Below, piece by piece: positions 36,900-51,191 of a stretch of 64,000 nt of DNA. Position numbers and translations under genes: made by a program. The DNA comes from Rhabditoides inermis (lineage: Eukaryota > Nematoda > Chromadorea > Rhabditida > Rhabditidae): positions 323,501 through 387,500 of the forward strand of contig CAWZYM010000232.1 in the NCBI GenBank assembly GCA_963966185.1, given 5' to 3'. Under the pieces are notes generated by a model, which was not told the DNA's origin, searched no databases, and worked only from the letters and a program-made list of their open reading frames with translations. Every line of letters begins with the position of its first letter. The stretch's first letter is position 1.

Positions 36900-37590
36900 C
36901 CCAACATGCTTTTCCAGGACCAACTGGATGCCTTTGACCTCGATCAATTCGTAGGCGCGGCTATCAAAGTGGAAGCCGGAGAGATCAAGACACTCAGGGT
37001 ACAGTACTATGTATCTTCTTACTTTTGAATGCATCACTAGCAATCATAATTTCTTAGCAGCAAGAGCCCGAGCCGGTTGTCTTCCGTGAGAAGCGCGCAG
37101 TGTCGTTCCGAGACCTGCGAAAGTCACACGAGAGCGAGATTCGATTCGCAGACGACAGACTCTCCAAGATTACTGGTAACTCATAACTCTTAGCAGTTTT
37201 CTAAGAGAGAGAAGGGGGGGAGAGAGAGAGTGAGAAAGGGAGAGAGATTGCAGGCCACTCTGTGGAGTTGCTGCCCCCTCTGGCGGAAGACACCGCGCGC
37301 ACAGTGTCTTCCCTCGAGCCCCTTCCGGAGACTGCCGAACCAAGCGAGAGAGACTGGCAGTACAGACTGCAGAGCCTCACACCAACGGTACGCATCTGAT
37401 ACGTGTACAATTGAGTGATTGATTGATTGATATAAAATTGATAGTCTGTTATGTATACGATTGTATTTATAATACTCATTTTCTCACTGTATTCCAGCGA
37501 CTGATCCCCCGTCTGGATGGAATGGAGGAGAATTCGTCCGAATCCACTGAGAGGACCGATCCCTACTATGATGGAGTGTTCTCGGTGTGA
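27091..37590 (+). CDS. TWK-type two-pore-domain (K2P) potassium channel
   Basis: Twenty exons join in phase to 543 residues. Exons: 27091-27132, 27235-27335, 27417-27457, 27509-27576, 27738-27832, 27895-27971, 30390-30479, 30548-30609, 30662-30726, 30771-30837, 30882-31003, 36197-36260, 36315-36415, 36459-36552, 36690-36754, 36795-36849, 36918-36998, 37061-37175, 37254-37387, 37498-37590. TM1 is in PLAVHFGLVIGVAVYTLVGA. Pore 1 is TVITTIGYGHVAP and pore 2 is TLTTIGLGDFVP, flanked by TM2 to TM4. A glutamate-rich cytoplasmic loop follows TM2, and the C-tail is about 180 residues. Two introns are very long (27972-30389 and 31004-36196) and hold antisense genes. The intron at 30838-30881 is only 44 bp. 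K2P channels carry background potassium current. The start at 27091 is the first in-phase Met; an upstream 5' exon is possible. Confidence 0.9.
28186..30083 (-). CDS. Divergent CK1/TTBK-like protein kinase homologue, probable pseudokinase, nested in K2P intron
   Basis: About ten short minus-strand exons run from MTKRDRQR (30083) to DEEDEPDL-stop (28186), entirely inside a K2P intron. A basic leader is followed by a kinase-like fold: YILKSQLRN (beta-3 lysine kept), KFIIVENANDIGAML (hinge), LRALQELHNLGFAHCDIR and RKDDLESWIFL (the CK1-type DDLESW block). The catalytic loop reads HCD-I-R instead of HRD-x-K, its Asn is Ser, and the DFG position reads NFS. No glycine-rich loop is visible. Catalysis is therefore unlikely. 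The introns are about 40-110 bp and carry repeated TACGGTA/TACCGTA/TACAGTA words. Family assignment rests on the DDLESW block and overall order. The C-tail is acidic (EVKEEENDDEN). Confidence 0.7.
29228..29262. repeat. (CT)n microsatellite in kinase-like gene intron
   Basis: A pure CT run lies inside a short intron of the nested kinase-like gene. Confidence 0.9.
31400..32190 (-). mobile_element. 5'-truncated LINE (CR1/Jockey-like) reverse-transcriptase C-terminal remnant
   Basis: Two overlapping minus-strand frames give the thumb and C-terminal part of a non-LTR retrotransposon polyprotein: VCVKDLGVWISDSLGFDTHI, CKLEYCTELWNPTSVRLVNL, then after a one-base frame change GYSERLRLLGLETLESRRF and LYKV-like sequence. 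The YADD core is missing, and upstream sequence contains an in-frame stop, so the copy is dead. It lies in the 5.2-kb K2P intron. Confidence 0.8.
32383..32634 (-). pseudogene. Relic of a third Sre-like receptor (C-terminal piece)
   Basis: This minus-strand frame aligns by eye with the last transmembrane exon of the two neighbouring receptors: NEPLTITYCLECLSNFLIF against the TENRFLLK/IRRLYVLIAF region, and ILRDRKEMVLNLVYC against IIFRHDAHIVNLIYC. No N-terminal exons are found next to it, so it appears to be a decayed tandem copy downstream of the intact receptors. Confidence 0.5.
32660..33773 (-). CDS. Sre-like seven-transmembrane chemoreceptor A, nested in K2P intron
   Basis: Minus-strand exons run from the Met at 33773 to a stop at 32660. 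The start MQSIEDHRLPIFCNDSLARD is followed by GYYHWFLFAYHFEV, hydrophobic segments and the conserved third-loop motif YSLSARYQLTEN. This motif resembles the YSLS-R(F/Y)Q-x-EN signature of nematode Sre receptors. Seven hydrophobic segments are visible across about seven exons. Receptor B has the same start and the same motifs, so the two are tandem paralogues. The product would sit in sensory-neuron membranes. I did not fix every exon boundary. The pair lies antisense in one intron of the potassium channel gene. Confidence 0.75.
34224..35991 (-). CDS. Sre-like seven-transmembrane chemoreceptor B, nested in K2P intron
   Basis: This gene starts at Met 35991 (MLRIDNYTLPIFCDDAFARN, then SYYHWFQYVYHIEV) and matches receptor A exon for exon. 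It includes SFLIEV, YIQDYERKKRLHIPA and the loop motif PSEYSLSARYQLVENCHLL. The last transmembrane exon ends FAIAELVFVM. Two further small exons (about 34805-34720 and 34334-34224) can be joined in phase and end with a stop at 34224, but they have little support and the true end could be near 34849. A short plus-strand open exon at 34483-34560 overlaps this region, and I did not accept it. Confidence 0.72.
37205..37250. repeat. GA-rich tract at a 3' splice site of the K2P gene
   Basis: A purine-only stretch runs almost to the ATTGCAG acceptor of exon 19 (37254). This is unusual because a pyrimidine-rich tract is expected there. Confidence 0.8.
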
Positions 37591-37717
37591 TAAGAAAGAT
37601 GGACAAACGTTTGATAAATCATAGTTTTAAAAGTTTTTGAGCAGCGTCAACACGACGCATCGTCACACAGAAACACAATAAATCATATTAAAAAACAATA
37701 AAACATAACACAAAGTT

Positions 37718-38991
37718 CTAGTCGAAGCCGACATTGACTTGTCCCATCTCAGCTGTCGTCATCGTCTCTTCCTTTACTTCCACTCTTTGAGTTTTACCAC
37801 GACCGTATTTCAATTCGGCATAGATGTGAGACGTCTCTCTGAAAAAGTGATGTTTTTTTTACTCGCAGGGAAAACGAGAGAGAGCAAAACATACTTTCCC
37901 CTTGTCTCGGGTATGTAGATGTACAACACAATCACAGCGGCGAAGGTAGGAAGGACAAAGAGTGGAATGAAACAAACTGCACCATACACCTGAAAACAGG
38001 GCACCACGTTATTAGTTGAATAGGTGTCAGAGAAATCAATTTTTTTCTCTCATACAAAAGTTATTATTAACTACATTAACTAAATCGACTCACATCAAAT
38101 ATGGCGACGGAAAGGAAGTTGGTGGTGACGATGGCTGCATTGGCGAGTGCGAACATGACACAGAAGACGTTGGAGCGGTGCGCTGTGGGCACAAGCTCCG
38201 GGCCCAGCGTCCACACCACCGGTCCGATTCCCAGCCTGCAACATACGAGCAGTGGTGTCGCCGATTTCGGCATTCACCCTATTCCGAATGCCCGCGACAA
38301 AAGATTATTTTGGTTTTACGGAAATGATGACAAGACACCACTATGTACATCCGAACTCTAGTCGCGTATAACTACGTTGTACCAATGCTTGTACGGCCGC
38401 GTTCGAGATGGTTTTTGAATCTAATTAGAATCTAAGATGAACTGACCCATGGAACACGATGAGTATGAGTGTGCTTCCGATAGCGACAACTGGCAGACGG
38501 AGGTAGTAGGCAGCCACAAAGACACACTCGCACGCACACACAGCCACAGCTGCAGGGTAAACTAGGTTGAATCATTGAGACGCCAACCCACCAGCGGATA
38601 GCATGAGAGTCCTCCTGGGAAGGCGGTCGACTATAGCAGTGGCACACGTGCATGACAGGGTGAGGAGTAGCATGAGGACTGAGGAGCAGGTCTGCGCGAG
38701 CGAGCTGCGAAGGGAAACAAACAACTCGAATGAACTACCAAGTGGACAACGCACGGCGCGATTCCGAGATGGACGAAGAAGTGCGTGCTGGATTGTATCA
38801 TGGCAAAGTAGGGGAATGTGAATGAAATGGCGAGGAGCGAGAGGAAGACGGCCTTGCGGAGACGGCGAGTGCGAAGGACCACCTCAATACAACAACTCTC
38901 ATCTTGCAACAAACTGCAAACTACATCGTTATGGAAACTACATAACATTCATCTCATTCATCACAAGCAGTTCACTGAACGTATACATTGT

Positions 38992-39031
<40 letters not shown>

Positions 39032-39807
39032 TCTCTCTCACCATGATCCCACTCGTCTCCTGTTCGTTCTCCTCGTTCTCCTCTCTGATCTGCTCCACGT
39101 ATGCATCGCACGCTGCCGCGTCTCCTTGGAAGAACCGCAGAGAGCGCAGCGCCGCCGCTGTGTCCTTCCTGCTTGTTGTTTTGTGTGTTTGTTTACTTTT
39201 GTTTACTCACTTTGCAGTCATCAGGTACATTGGTGTTTCGGGTAGACAAGCAGTGACGAACATTGCAATCACTCCGGGAACGACTGGTAGAAGGAAGAGA
39301 CGGGTGAGCGAGTCGCCTGGTGACGTCACATGCTCACATGTGTATTGATAATGGTAAGTATCGCACTCACCCATCACGTCTTCATGTCCAAGTGTCATTC
39401 CGATGAGACACATGAGAGCGTACCCTGTGGAGTAAAGGGAGGAGAGGGTGCCTCGCAGGGTGACTGGCGCCATCTCCTGCACATCATAGCGGTATGATAA
39501 GACGAGTTGTACTCTTGTTCACTTACTCGATAACCGTACCTGTAGATAGAGAACGAGTGCCGTGTCGCTGACTGGCGAGAAAACAGCAGTGACGAATCGA
39601 CCGAGCAGAAAAAGCTGTCAATAAATTGTTGTTCATAATACATTGAAAGAATACTGATTCATGCTTTGACTAGGTTTGTATCTCATAGAGTGTTTGGAAA
39701 CATTCAATGACCCCACCTCCGGATAGATACTCCCAAGAGCGAGGACCTGCATTCCCATCGCAGCCGCCATGCCCGCAGAAGAGAGCACGTACGCGGCTGC
39801 AAAAAAC

Positions 39808-39846
<39 letters not shown>

Positions 39847-40406
39847 CCTCCCTCCCTCCCTCCCTCCCTACCTTTTCTTCCCCATTTGTCGCAGATCACA
39901 GGACTGATAAACGATCCGAGAGCCTAAAAGAGAAAGAAAATAAACGTGGTTGGAATGGACCGGTGATCTGACTATAGAGTATTCTCACCTGTCCCGCGTA
40001 CCAGCCGCTGTTCATGAAGGATTGAAGGAGGGATGCCTGGGTTCAATCATTCAAGCGAGACTCAATCACATGACTGACCTGAGTGAATGTGAGTGGGTGG
40101 CCTCTCTCTGTGTAGCTCGCGTTGTAGAACTGCCTGATCTCACCGATCGCTGAAATGCACTCCACATCCTTGACAACAACGCAATGCATAGTCATGCATA
40201 AGTCATGACTATGCAAGATCCAAGAGAGGTATGACTGGGAAACATATGAAATAAGATATGATAGTTTTCAACAAAGAATGCTTACCTGTATTCGTGAAAG
40301 TGTTCATGAAGGCGGGAGGCATATTGGTAATGGTGGATAGGAGACATCCGAGCGAGATGAGACGAATGGTAGAGAGGACCGAGGGAGAGAGCACTCCTCC
40401 GCCCAT
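37718..40406 (-). CDS. Sugar-transporter-like MFS protein, paralogue 1
   Basis: About fourteen minus-strand exons run from MGGGVLSPSVLSTIRLISLG (40406) to GQVNVGFD-stop (37718). Landmarks are the extracellular loop FMNTFTNT / FYNASYTQRG; ISPVICDKWGRK (the loop 2-3 GRK motif of the sugar transporter family); ACLPETPMYLM (PESP-like, end of TM6); GPVVWTLGPELVPTAHRS (TM10, the GAELVP position of GLUTs); and YIYIPETRGK after TM12. Twelve membrane segments are expected. The next gene has the same exon order and motifs, so the two are tandem duplicates. The family is SLC2-like, but the substrate cannot be predicted. The start is the first Met in the exon that aligns with the paralogues. Confidence 0.83.
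38994..39029. repeat. (CT)n microsatellite in MFS paralogue 1 intron
   Basis: A pure CT run in an intron. A second one lies at about 39811-39846 in another intron of the same gene. Confidence 0.9.
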
Positions 40407-40574
40407 TCTGAACAGTTTCGGGATTCGAGAGTCTAATGGAAATCATGATGAACAACAGATTGAACAAAGTAATGAACGGGCAAACATATTGAAGGAACTA
40501 CCAGTATGGTGTATGGGTGGGAAAAGAAACACACCTTGCGACTTTTCGTTGTCACGTAGGCTAACCGAAATCAA

Positions 40575-40640
<66 letters not shown>

Positions 40641-41084
40641 GGCTCGGTTGCACGAATGTCTATAAATGACTGCGCAGAGTGTAACACTGTCGTCGCATGC
40701 TATATCCCTTCGAGATACATCCGGTGCTCGGCGAATAAAAAGAGCAAATGAGAAAGTAAAACATCGAGCAACGGATTGTTATCAAATATTTATGTAGCTT
40801 CGGATCAAATTTATTCGGTCTAGATTTATTCGGTCTAGCAGTGTATCACACACAAAGTTGACGAAAATGTACAACGGGAGCAAAACGGGAGAATACTCGT
40901 GTAGAAAGAGAGGAGAGAACATGAGACAAGCAGATGAGAATGAGAGCAGAAAAGAGTAAGAAATAATAATATGAAATGTGAAAAATATTATATATAATAA
41001 TTGAAGGAAAAGTCATGATGACTTGTGTCGAGAGAACATACAAAATGTATAGAACAAAGGAATCATGAAAGTTGTGAGTGGAAT
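40407..41084. other. Spacer between tandem MFS genes with long (GA)n tract
   Basis: A 60-bp (GA)n run lies at about 40577-40637, in the likely promoter of MFS paralogue 1. The rest is AT-rich, with a direct repeat TTTATTCGGTCTAG at about 40810-40836. No gene is seen. Confidence 0.6.
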
Positions 41085-46005
<4,921 letters not shown>

Positions 46006-46432
46006 ATCAATGATCAATCAATCACTCATTTATCCAGAATAGCTGTATCCTGACTATCCTGACAGTTCACAGTGTAAAATGGCCAAAGCGGAATCCTTAA
46101 TGAAGTAGAATAGATAACGAATGTACTATTGTAACTGTTTGACATACTGCGCATACGCTTTGCAGTACAAATGAAAAGTGCATGGAAATGATTGAAAGGA
46201 GTTCGCCGATCTGCAACTTAACGTCACAATAACAATATTGAGTTGTGAGTGGGTCCTGGCGGCACCTAGTGTAAATGAAAGAATATAGGGATTGGATTGG
46301 TACAGAGTGTACTGTATTGACCAGTGCCGAGCGTTGGAATTTAGTGATGCTATTCTTACAGTGTTGTTCACGAATTGTAATAATATCTGGCACACGTTGA
46401 TACACAGCAAATATTATACGGTATTGCCAGTG

Positions 46433-46508
46433 CACTGGGTCCCGAAAGTTTGCGAATGAACTCTCGATTGACAATAGACATGACAATAATCCGTTGAATT
46501 GCAAAGGA
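46433..46508 (+). repeat. Direct repeat pair, copy 1 (copy 2 at 46727-46802)
   Basis: Both copies run from about CGAAAGTTTGCGAATGA through CAAAGGATC in the same orientation, 294 bp apart. The flanks differ. They may mark the ends of an unrecognised element. Confidence 0.7.
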
Positions 46509-47137
46509 TCGTAGATTGCGATAGTGGATGACCGGACTGACTACACCATAGCCCAGCGTTTTTTCCTAATTTTGCAGAAAATGCGCCCATGGGTACCCTG
46601 CGGGTAACCTCCGCATCAGACTGCTACCAATTTCTTACCCTGGTACGGTCAAGTGTCAAGCGCCCAGGAGGAAGATTGAACCTCTGACACAGCGAGTATA
46701 GCGAGCATCGATAACTACACTAGGCGGCATTCGGAAAGTTCGCGAATGACCTCTCGATTGACAGTAGACATGACAACAATCCGTTGAATCACAAAGGATC
46801 CCGGACGAAGTAAGAGTGAAGGGCGGGATGATGTATGCGATAGTGGATGACTGGAATGGAAGTGGCCGAGTGAACGGACACACATATATCTTGTTGGCTG
46901 TCGAAAAAGGAGAGATTTCACACACGAAACATAGATCATACGTCTATCGGACGTTCAATGATGGAGAGACCGTATGCAACGAATAAAGAACGGCAACAGA
47001 CATCACAGACGGGGCTAACCTTGCATTGACCCTGCAATTCATCTCTCTCTCCCCACCACTTGTGAAAAAAATGAACAGATAGTCTAAAGAAAAGGTAATG
47101 GAGAAGAGCCCACAACGGTCATTCTCACACTGTGTCC

Positions 47138-47140
<3 letters not shown>

Positions 47141-47187
<47 letters not shown>
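47141..47187. repeat. (CT)n microsatellite
   Basis: A pure CT dinucleotide run of about 47 bp in intergenic sequence. Confidence 0.95.
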
Positions 47188-47191
<4 letters not shown>

Positions 47192-48050
47192 GCCAGTGTG
47201 TTGACGGAGTGTCGGAAACAAGTCTGCGTCGGCTATCATGTATCTTCTGCGGTTGGATTGAAGTGAAGAGGAAGTGACATCTGACGTATCATCCACCGAA
47301 TACGACCAACGGTTCTTCTTTGTCAGAACGCTTATGACCATCGTATAGTGTAGAGTGCACACAAAAGTGAACGTGATTTCCTTTATTGGAGTTATATATC
47401 AGTTTTTTGTTCAAATTCATTAAAATGAAATTACTGAACAGTGTATGTTATCTCTCATCAGTACTAAACCAAACATGAAGGTGGAGTGGGCTGCAATTTT
47501 TAATGGAATACATTGATTGAGTGGTGAATCAAAAGGACAAGGGTATGTTTATCTGATCATTGGTCCTGAAATCGATCAGTGAATCCAAAATCTTCATCTT
47601 GTCATTCTTTTCTCACTTCGATGTCACGACTGTAGACTTTTCGTGTCTCGACGTCCTAGCTTCAATGTAGCTGGTCCGACGCCGCCTTTTCTCCGCCTGC
47701 CCTCTGCTGCGTACACTCTACAGTTTCGAATACAGAAAAAAAGACATCCATTGTACAGTTCTTTTTCACACAATGAACGTAGTGGGCTAGAGCAGAGGAA
47801 GACAGTGAATCAGATAGGGGTGCAAAGCAAGAGGGATAGAAGTCAGCGGAATAGAACACCGGACACCGTAGTACTATCGCTTTCGCCAGGATTTATGAAT
47901 CCCGACTCCAGCGTACCCTCGTGTTCCCATGGAAATGCTGAAGAGAGATTCTTGGAGTGGTTATCAAAACTTAATATCTTCAGTAAACAAATCATGGTTT
48001 TTAATCACAATTTCTATTCTGTATTTTTATGTTGTTGATCTAATGTTAGA

Positions 48051-48420
48051 TTAAAGACACAGTGGCGACTTATTTCTGCCACAACCTGCCACAACACCTC
48101 ATTTTCACACGACCAAAACATTTGGCGGTGATCGGAATCGAACCCGCGAAACTCGGGGCCACAACGCAGCGCACATGCACTGAGCCATGAAGAAAGTGAG
48201 GGGCGTCGTTGATTTGCGCTTACGTCTCCGACCCCAATTTTTGCAGTAATGAAGCATTGGGATGTAGACTATTCGTGGTGGGACCAATTTTGAACTCAAA
48301 TTTTCAGCTGCACCCCTGGCATTTGCAGATTCAAAAGTAACGCAGAATCGTCGTCCTATAGCTAAAACTGCAAATGTGTTAGGTTACTCCGAGTCAAAAA
48401 TAAGTCGTCACTGTTCCTTT
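48051..48420 (-). mobile_element. TTAA-ended TIR element with tRNA-like A/B boxes, copy E1
   Basis: The left end TTAAAGACACAGTGGCGACT pairs with the right end AAATAAGTCGTCACTGTTCCTTT as terminal inverted repeats. The minus strand contains a box-A-like ATGGCTCAGTGCATG and, about 30 bases further on, a box-B-like GGGTTCGATTCC (complement at 48134-48144), the spacing of a Pol III internal promoter. The element is about 370 bp and matches E2 (51524-51884) in inverted orientation. No clear tRNA cloverleaf can be drawn. Confidence 0.7.
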
Positions 48421-48934
48421 CATGAAGTAATTGTATATCTATTCCGGCACGGATGGATGTGGAGCAATGAAGATGAGTGCTCGGTAAAGACACGATTTCG
48501 GTACGAAAACACGTGGAACACAAAGATCAAAACATTTGTATTATAAAATAACTTTGTAAAAGCCGGAATATCATACTTCTTTAAAACGTCTTCTGTGCTT
48601 ACTTATCGGTGTACTTCTACTAGAATGAAGATACTGACCGACGCAGTCCTTTATTTATTTTGTATGTAAGCTAAGCACCACTTTGTCTACCCTGTTCCCA
48701 GTCACAATATCAACACACTAACATTCACTCATTCACATAGACTATATAATAAAGATGTTTATTGAAGGAAGGCAGAGTATACAATACATGTCATTACGAG
48801 TTTGAGTGAGTGAGTTTGCGTACTTCGATGGCACAATGGAGTGAGTCCACATCAATGTTTCATATTGCTAGGAAGCAACTTGAATATTGTTCTGGAAATG
48901 AAAAATTATTGTGTTTCTCGATTATGTTCCATTA

Positions 48935-50544
48935 TCACTTCTCGTGCACAGAAACCGCGGGGTGACTGAAGCGGCAGTCTTCCAGGCAGCACTTGGCGCC
49001 GAAACGGCATTGCCTGTACACACTCGATCAATGAACAATCAACTCGCACACAACAACACTGTTTTGAGGCTATTTTCTTATATTAGTTCAAACGCCTACT
49101 TCGGCTGGCGTTGCTGAGCCTTATTGATCTTGGGGCCGGTCTGAAGGCATTGTTGATAAACGTTTGTCAAAACGTTGAGTGACCTTTCGCTGCTTGTGCC
49201 TGGGATGAATGAGGGGACATCCCTCGGTGCGACAGCCCAACCCATCCATGCACGGATGGAGAAAGAGGCAGGTGGCCGGAGACGGACACATCGACTGCAG
49301 CCTGAACAAAGAACACTCACTCTTGTAGTGTCATCTTGTAATGGCTTGTAGTATGTTTGTAGTATCTATTATGTTTGTAGTATGGTAATGGTTGAGTTGT
49401 GTTGTGGTATGCCACACTTATCACTCACTTGCACGGCTGGCTGGGATGGATGAATGCGCACTGCATTCCGTGAGGACAGTGTGGCCACATCGCACAGCGC
49501 GTCTGGAAGCAGCCAGGTGTAGCCTCACTCTCACACACGAACCATTGCGCGTTGTTGTGGCTGTTGTTGTGGCTGCTGTTGCTGCTGCTCGATTGGTTGA
49601 GGGCGTTGGAGTTGTGTGGCCGGCTGAGCCTCTGCAGTCTGCTCCACTTGCTCAGCTACCGCCGGCTGCCCGTTGTCTTCTATCAGAGTGTTCTCTTCGC
49701 GAGTCGGCTGTTCAACCACCGCGGCAGTCGCTGGCGACTGCTGGAGCTGTTCAATGCGACGAGCCTGCACTTGTTATGAGACGACTGCATGATAGTGACC
49801 GTACCATCTCTGCCACCTGCCACTCCATCTTCTCTCTGTGGCGGCGCGCCTCTTCGTCCCTCTCATATGTGTCCTTCTCGGTGCTGCGACGGCACTTGAA
49901 CACATCACATAGAGTCACTGTGTGAATGGTGGACGAACCGTCTCCTGCTCGTTCCAAGCGTCTCTCTCCCGTCGACGCCTCTCTTCTTCCCCCTTTTCGT
50001 ACTTCTCCTTCTCCGTGTTGCGACGTGCCTGAAGACAAAGTTATAGTGAGTTGGACGTGTGTGTGAACTGTCTGTCTCCTGTTCCGTCCAGTGTTGTCTC
50101 TCGTCGGTCCTCCGCTGCTCCTCCTCCCTCTCATACGCCGCTCGCTCCACGGAGCGACGGTCGATCTCCGCCACTTGGTATCTATAAAGTCTATCATACG
50201 ACGTGTCTGCGGTCTGTCCACTCACTCGTCCATCTCTGCCTCCCTCATCCGCTGCTCTCTCTGCGCAACTTCCTCGGACTGAGTTTCCAGACTCGCGTCC
50301 AGCGCCTGCTGTAGATTGTTCGACTCGGTGTTGTCGATCAGAAGGTCGGCCAGGTGATGTGCCACCTGAACATGAGGCTGTTGATATGCTTCTGTGAAGA
50401 GGGCGCACCGCAGTGGTGGCAGTCTCCACTTTGTCCACTTCTGCTAATAGTTCGTCGATGATCCGCGAGCGATAGCGGCCGATCATCGACTCGCGACACT
50501 GCAACACAACATTTTAAATGGTCGAGTATTTCATCCCTTTCCAT
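48935..50544 (-). CDS. ZC3H14/Nab2/SUT-2-like CCCH zinc-finger protein
   Basis: Minus-strand exons end at a stop at 48935. The C-terminal fingers are CAMWPHCPHGMQCAFIHP, a second near CPSPATCLFLHP, then CMDGLGCRTEGCPLIHP and CRFGAKCCLEDCRFSHP. The C-x5-C-x4/5-C-x3-H pattern and order match the poly(A)-binding tandem fingers of ZC3H14/Nab2. Upstream are a Gln-rich linker (QQQQQPQQQPQQ, 49555-49770) and three consecutive exons, each encoding a charged repeat of about 30 residues (RRSVERAAYEREEEQRR; RRNTEKEKYEKGEEERR; RRSTEKDTYERDEEARR). The N-terminus is at about 50544 or the internal Met at about 50480. One expected finger was not found. The likely role is nuclear poly(A)-RNA binding. Confidence 0.8.
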
Positions 50545-50639
50545 AATCGACAATGAACTGCATCTATGTTATATGTTTTTGCAAACACAGTTATTTCAGA
50601 TTTTCCCGGCAGCTCGTGTTTACAAATACAAGAGCAGAA

Positions 50640-50820
50640 CATCGAACCCGCGGGTTTGGCGCCAAAGCTTCCACACTTTTATGGACGCTGTTATGGACAT
50701 GACACAAGACCGCGTCAAGTGGTCAGAACTGGTTCACACGATGCTCGCCGGCTAATAAGGAGCGACAACGTTCCAGATGATCTACGGAGATCGACCGAGG
50801 AGTGAGTGAGTGAGTGAGTT
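50640..50820 (+). mobile_element. 3' end of an RTE-like LINE with tandem GAGT tail
   Basis: The plus-strand frame ends FMDAVMDMTQDRVKWSELV, a few residues, then stop at 50756. It resembles the C-terminus of RTE-type reverse transcriptases (W-D-D-M-D-R-KWR). It is followed by TGAGTGAGTGAGTGAG at 50803-50818, as expected for the short tandem tail of RTE elements. Only this terminal stub remains. Confidence 0.55.
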
Positions 50821-51191
50821 TCCACACTTTGAATGTGAGTCATACTTGTGATAAGGCATAGCTCAATCAATCCTCTTACGTGGTCCTGCTGTAAACAACT
50901 TGAAGCGTTGAAAGTTCGTGGTGGAACCGAAAATGAGTTGAAAAAATATGTTGTTGCAGATTCGAGAGCATTGTGCGAAATGAACTAAAGTTCTCTCCAA
51001 TTCTCCAGGAGCACCAATTGTGCGCAAACACGTCGTACACACTGCGGCGTTGTAGAAAACATTGTAGAAAAGGGCTAACTAGAGCAGTCTGGAATTGTTT
51101 TCGATCTTGCGGTCAAAAAGGCCGTCGAACATGGAAACTTGGCATCAGTATGCATCAACTTCGACATGTAACATGTTTTTACATTTTGCTG

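Larger units (their letters stand above)
46006..48050. other. Intergenic region with duplicated segment and (CT)n run
   Basis: No gene is supported. A segment of about 75 bp at 46433-46508 is repeated at 46727-46802 with a few mismatches (both contain CTCTCGATTGACA-TAGACATGACAA and TCCGTTGAAT). A 47-bp (CT)n run lies at 47141-47187. An open frame on the plus strand at 47643-48038 has no recognisable domain and low-complexity composition, so I did not call it. Confidence 0.5.

Noticed and set aside
47643..48038. Plus-strand 131-codon frame
   Set aside because: No similarity that I recognise, no splice context, composition like the surrounding spacer.
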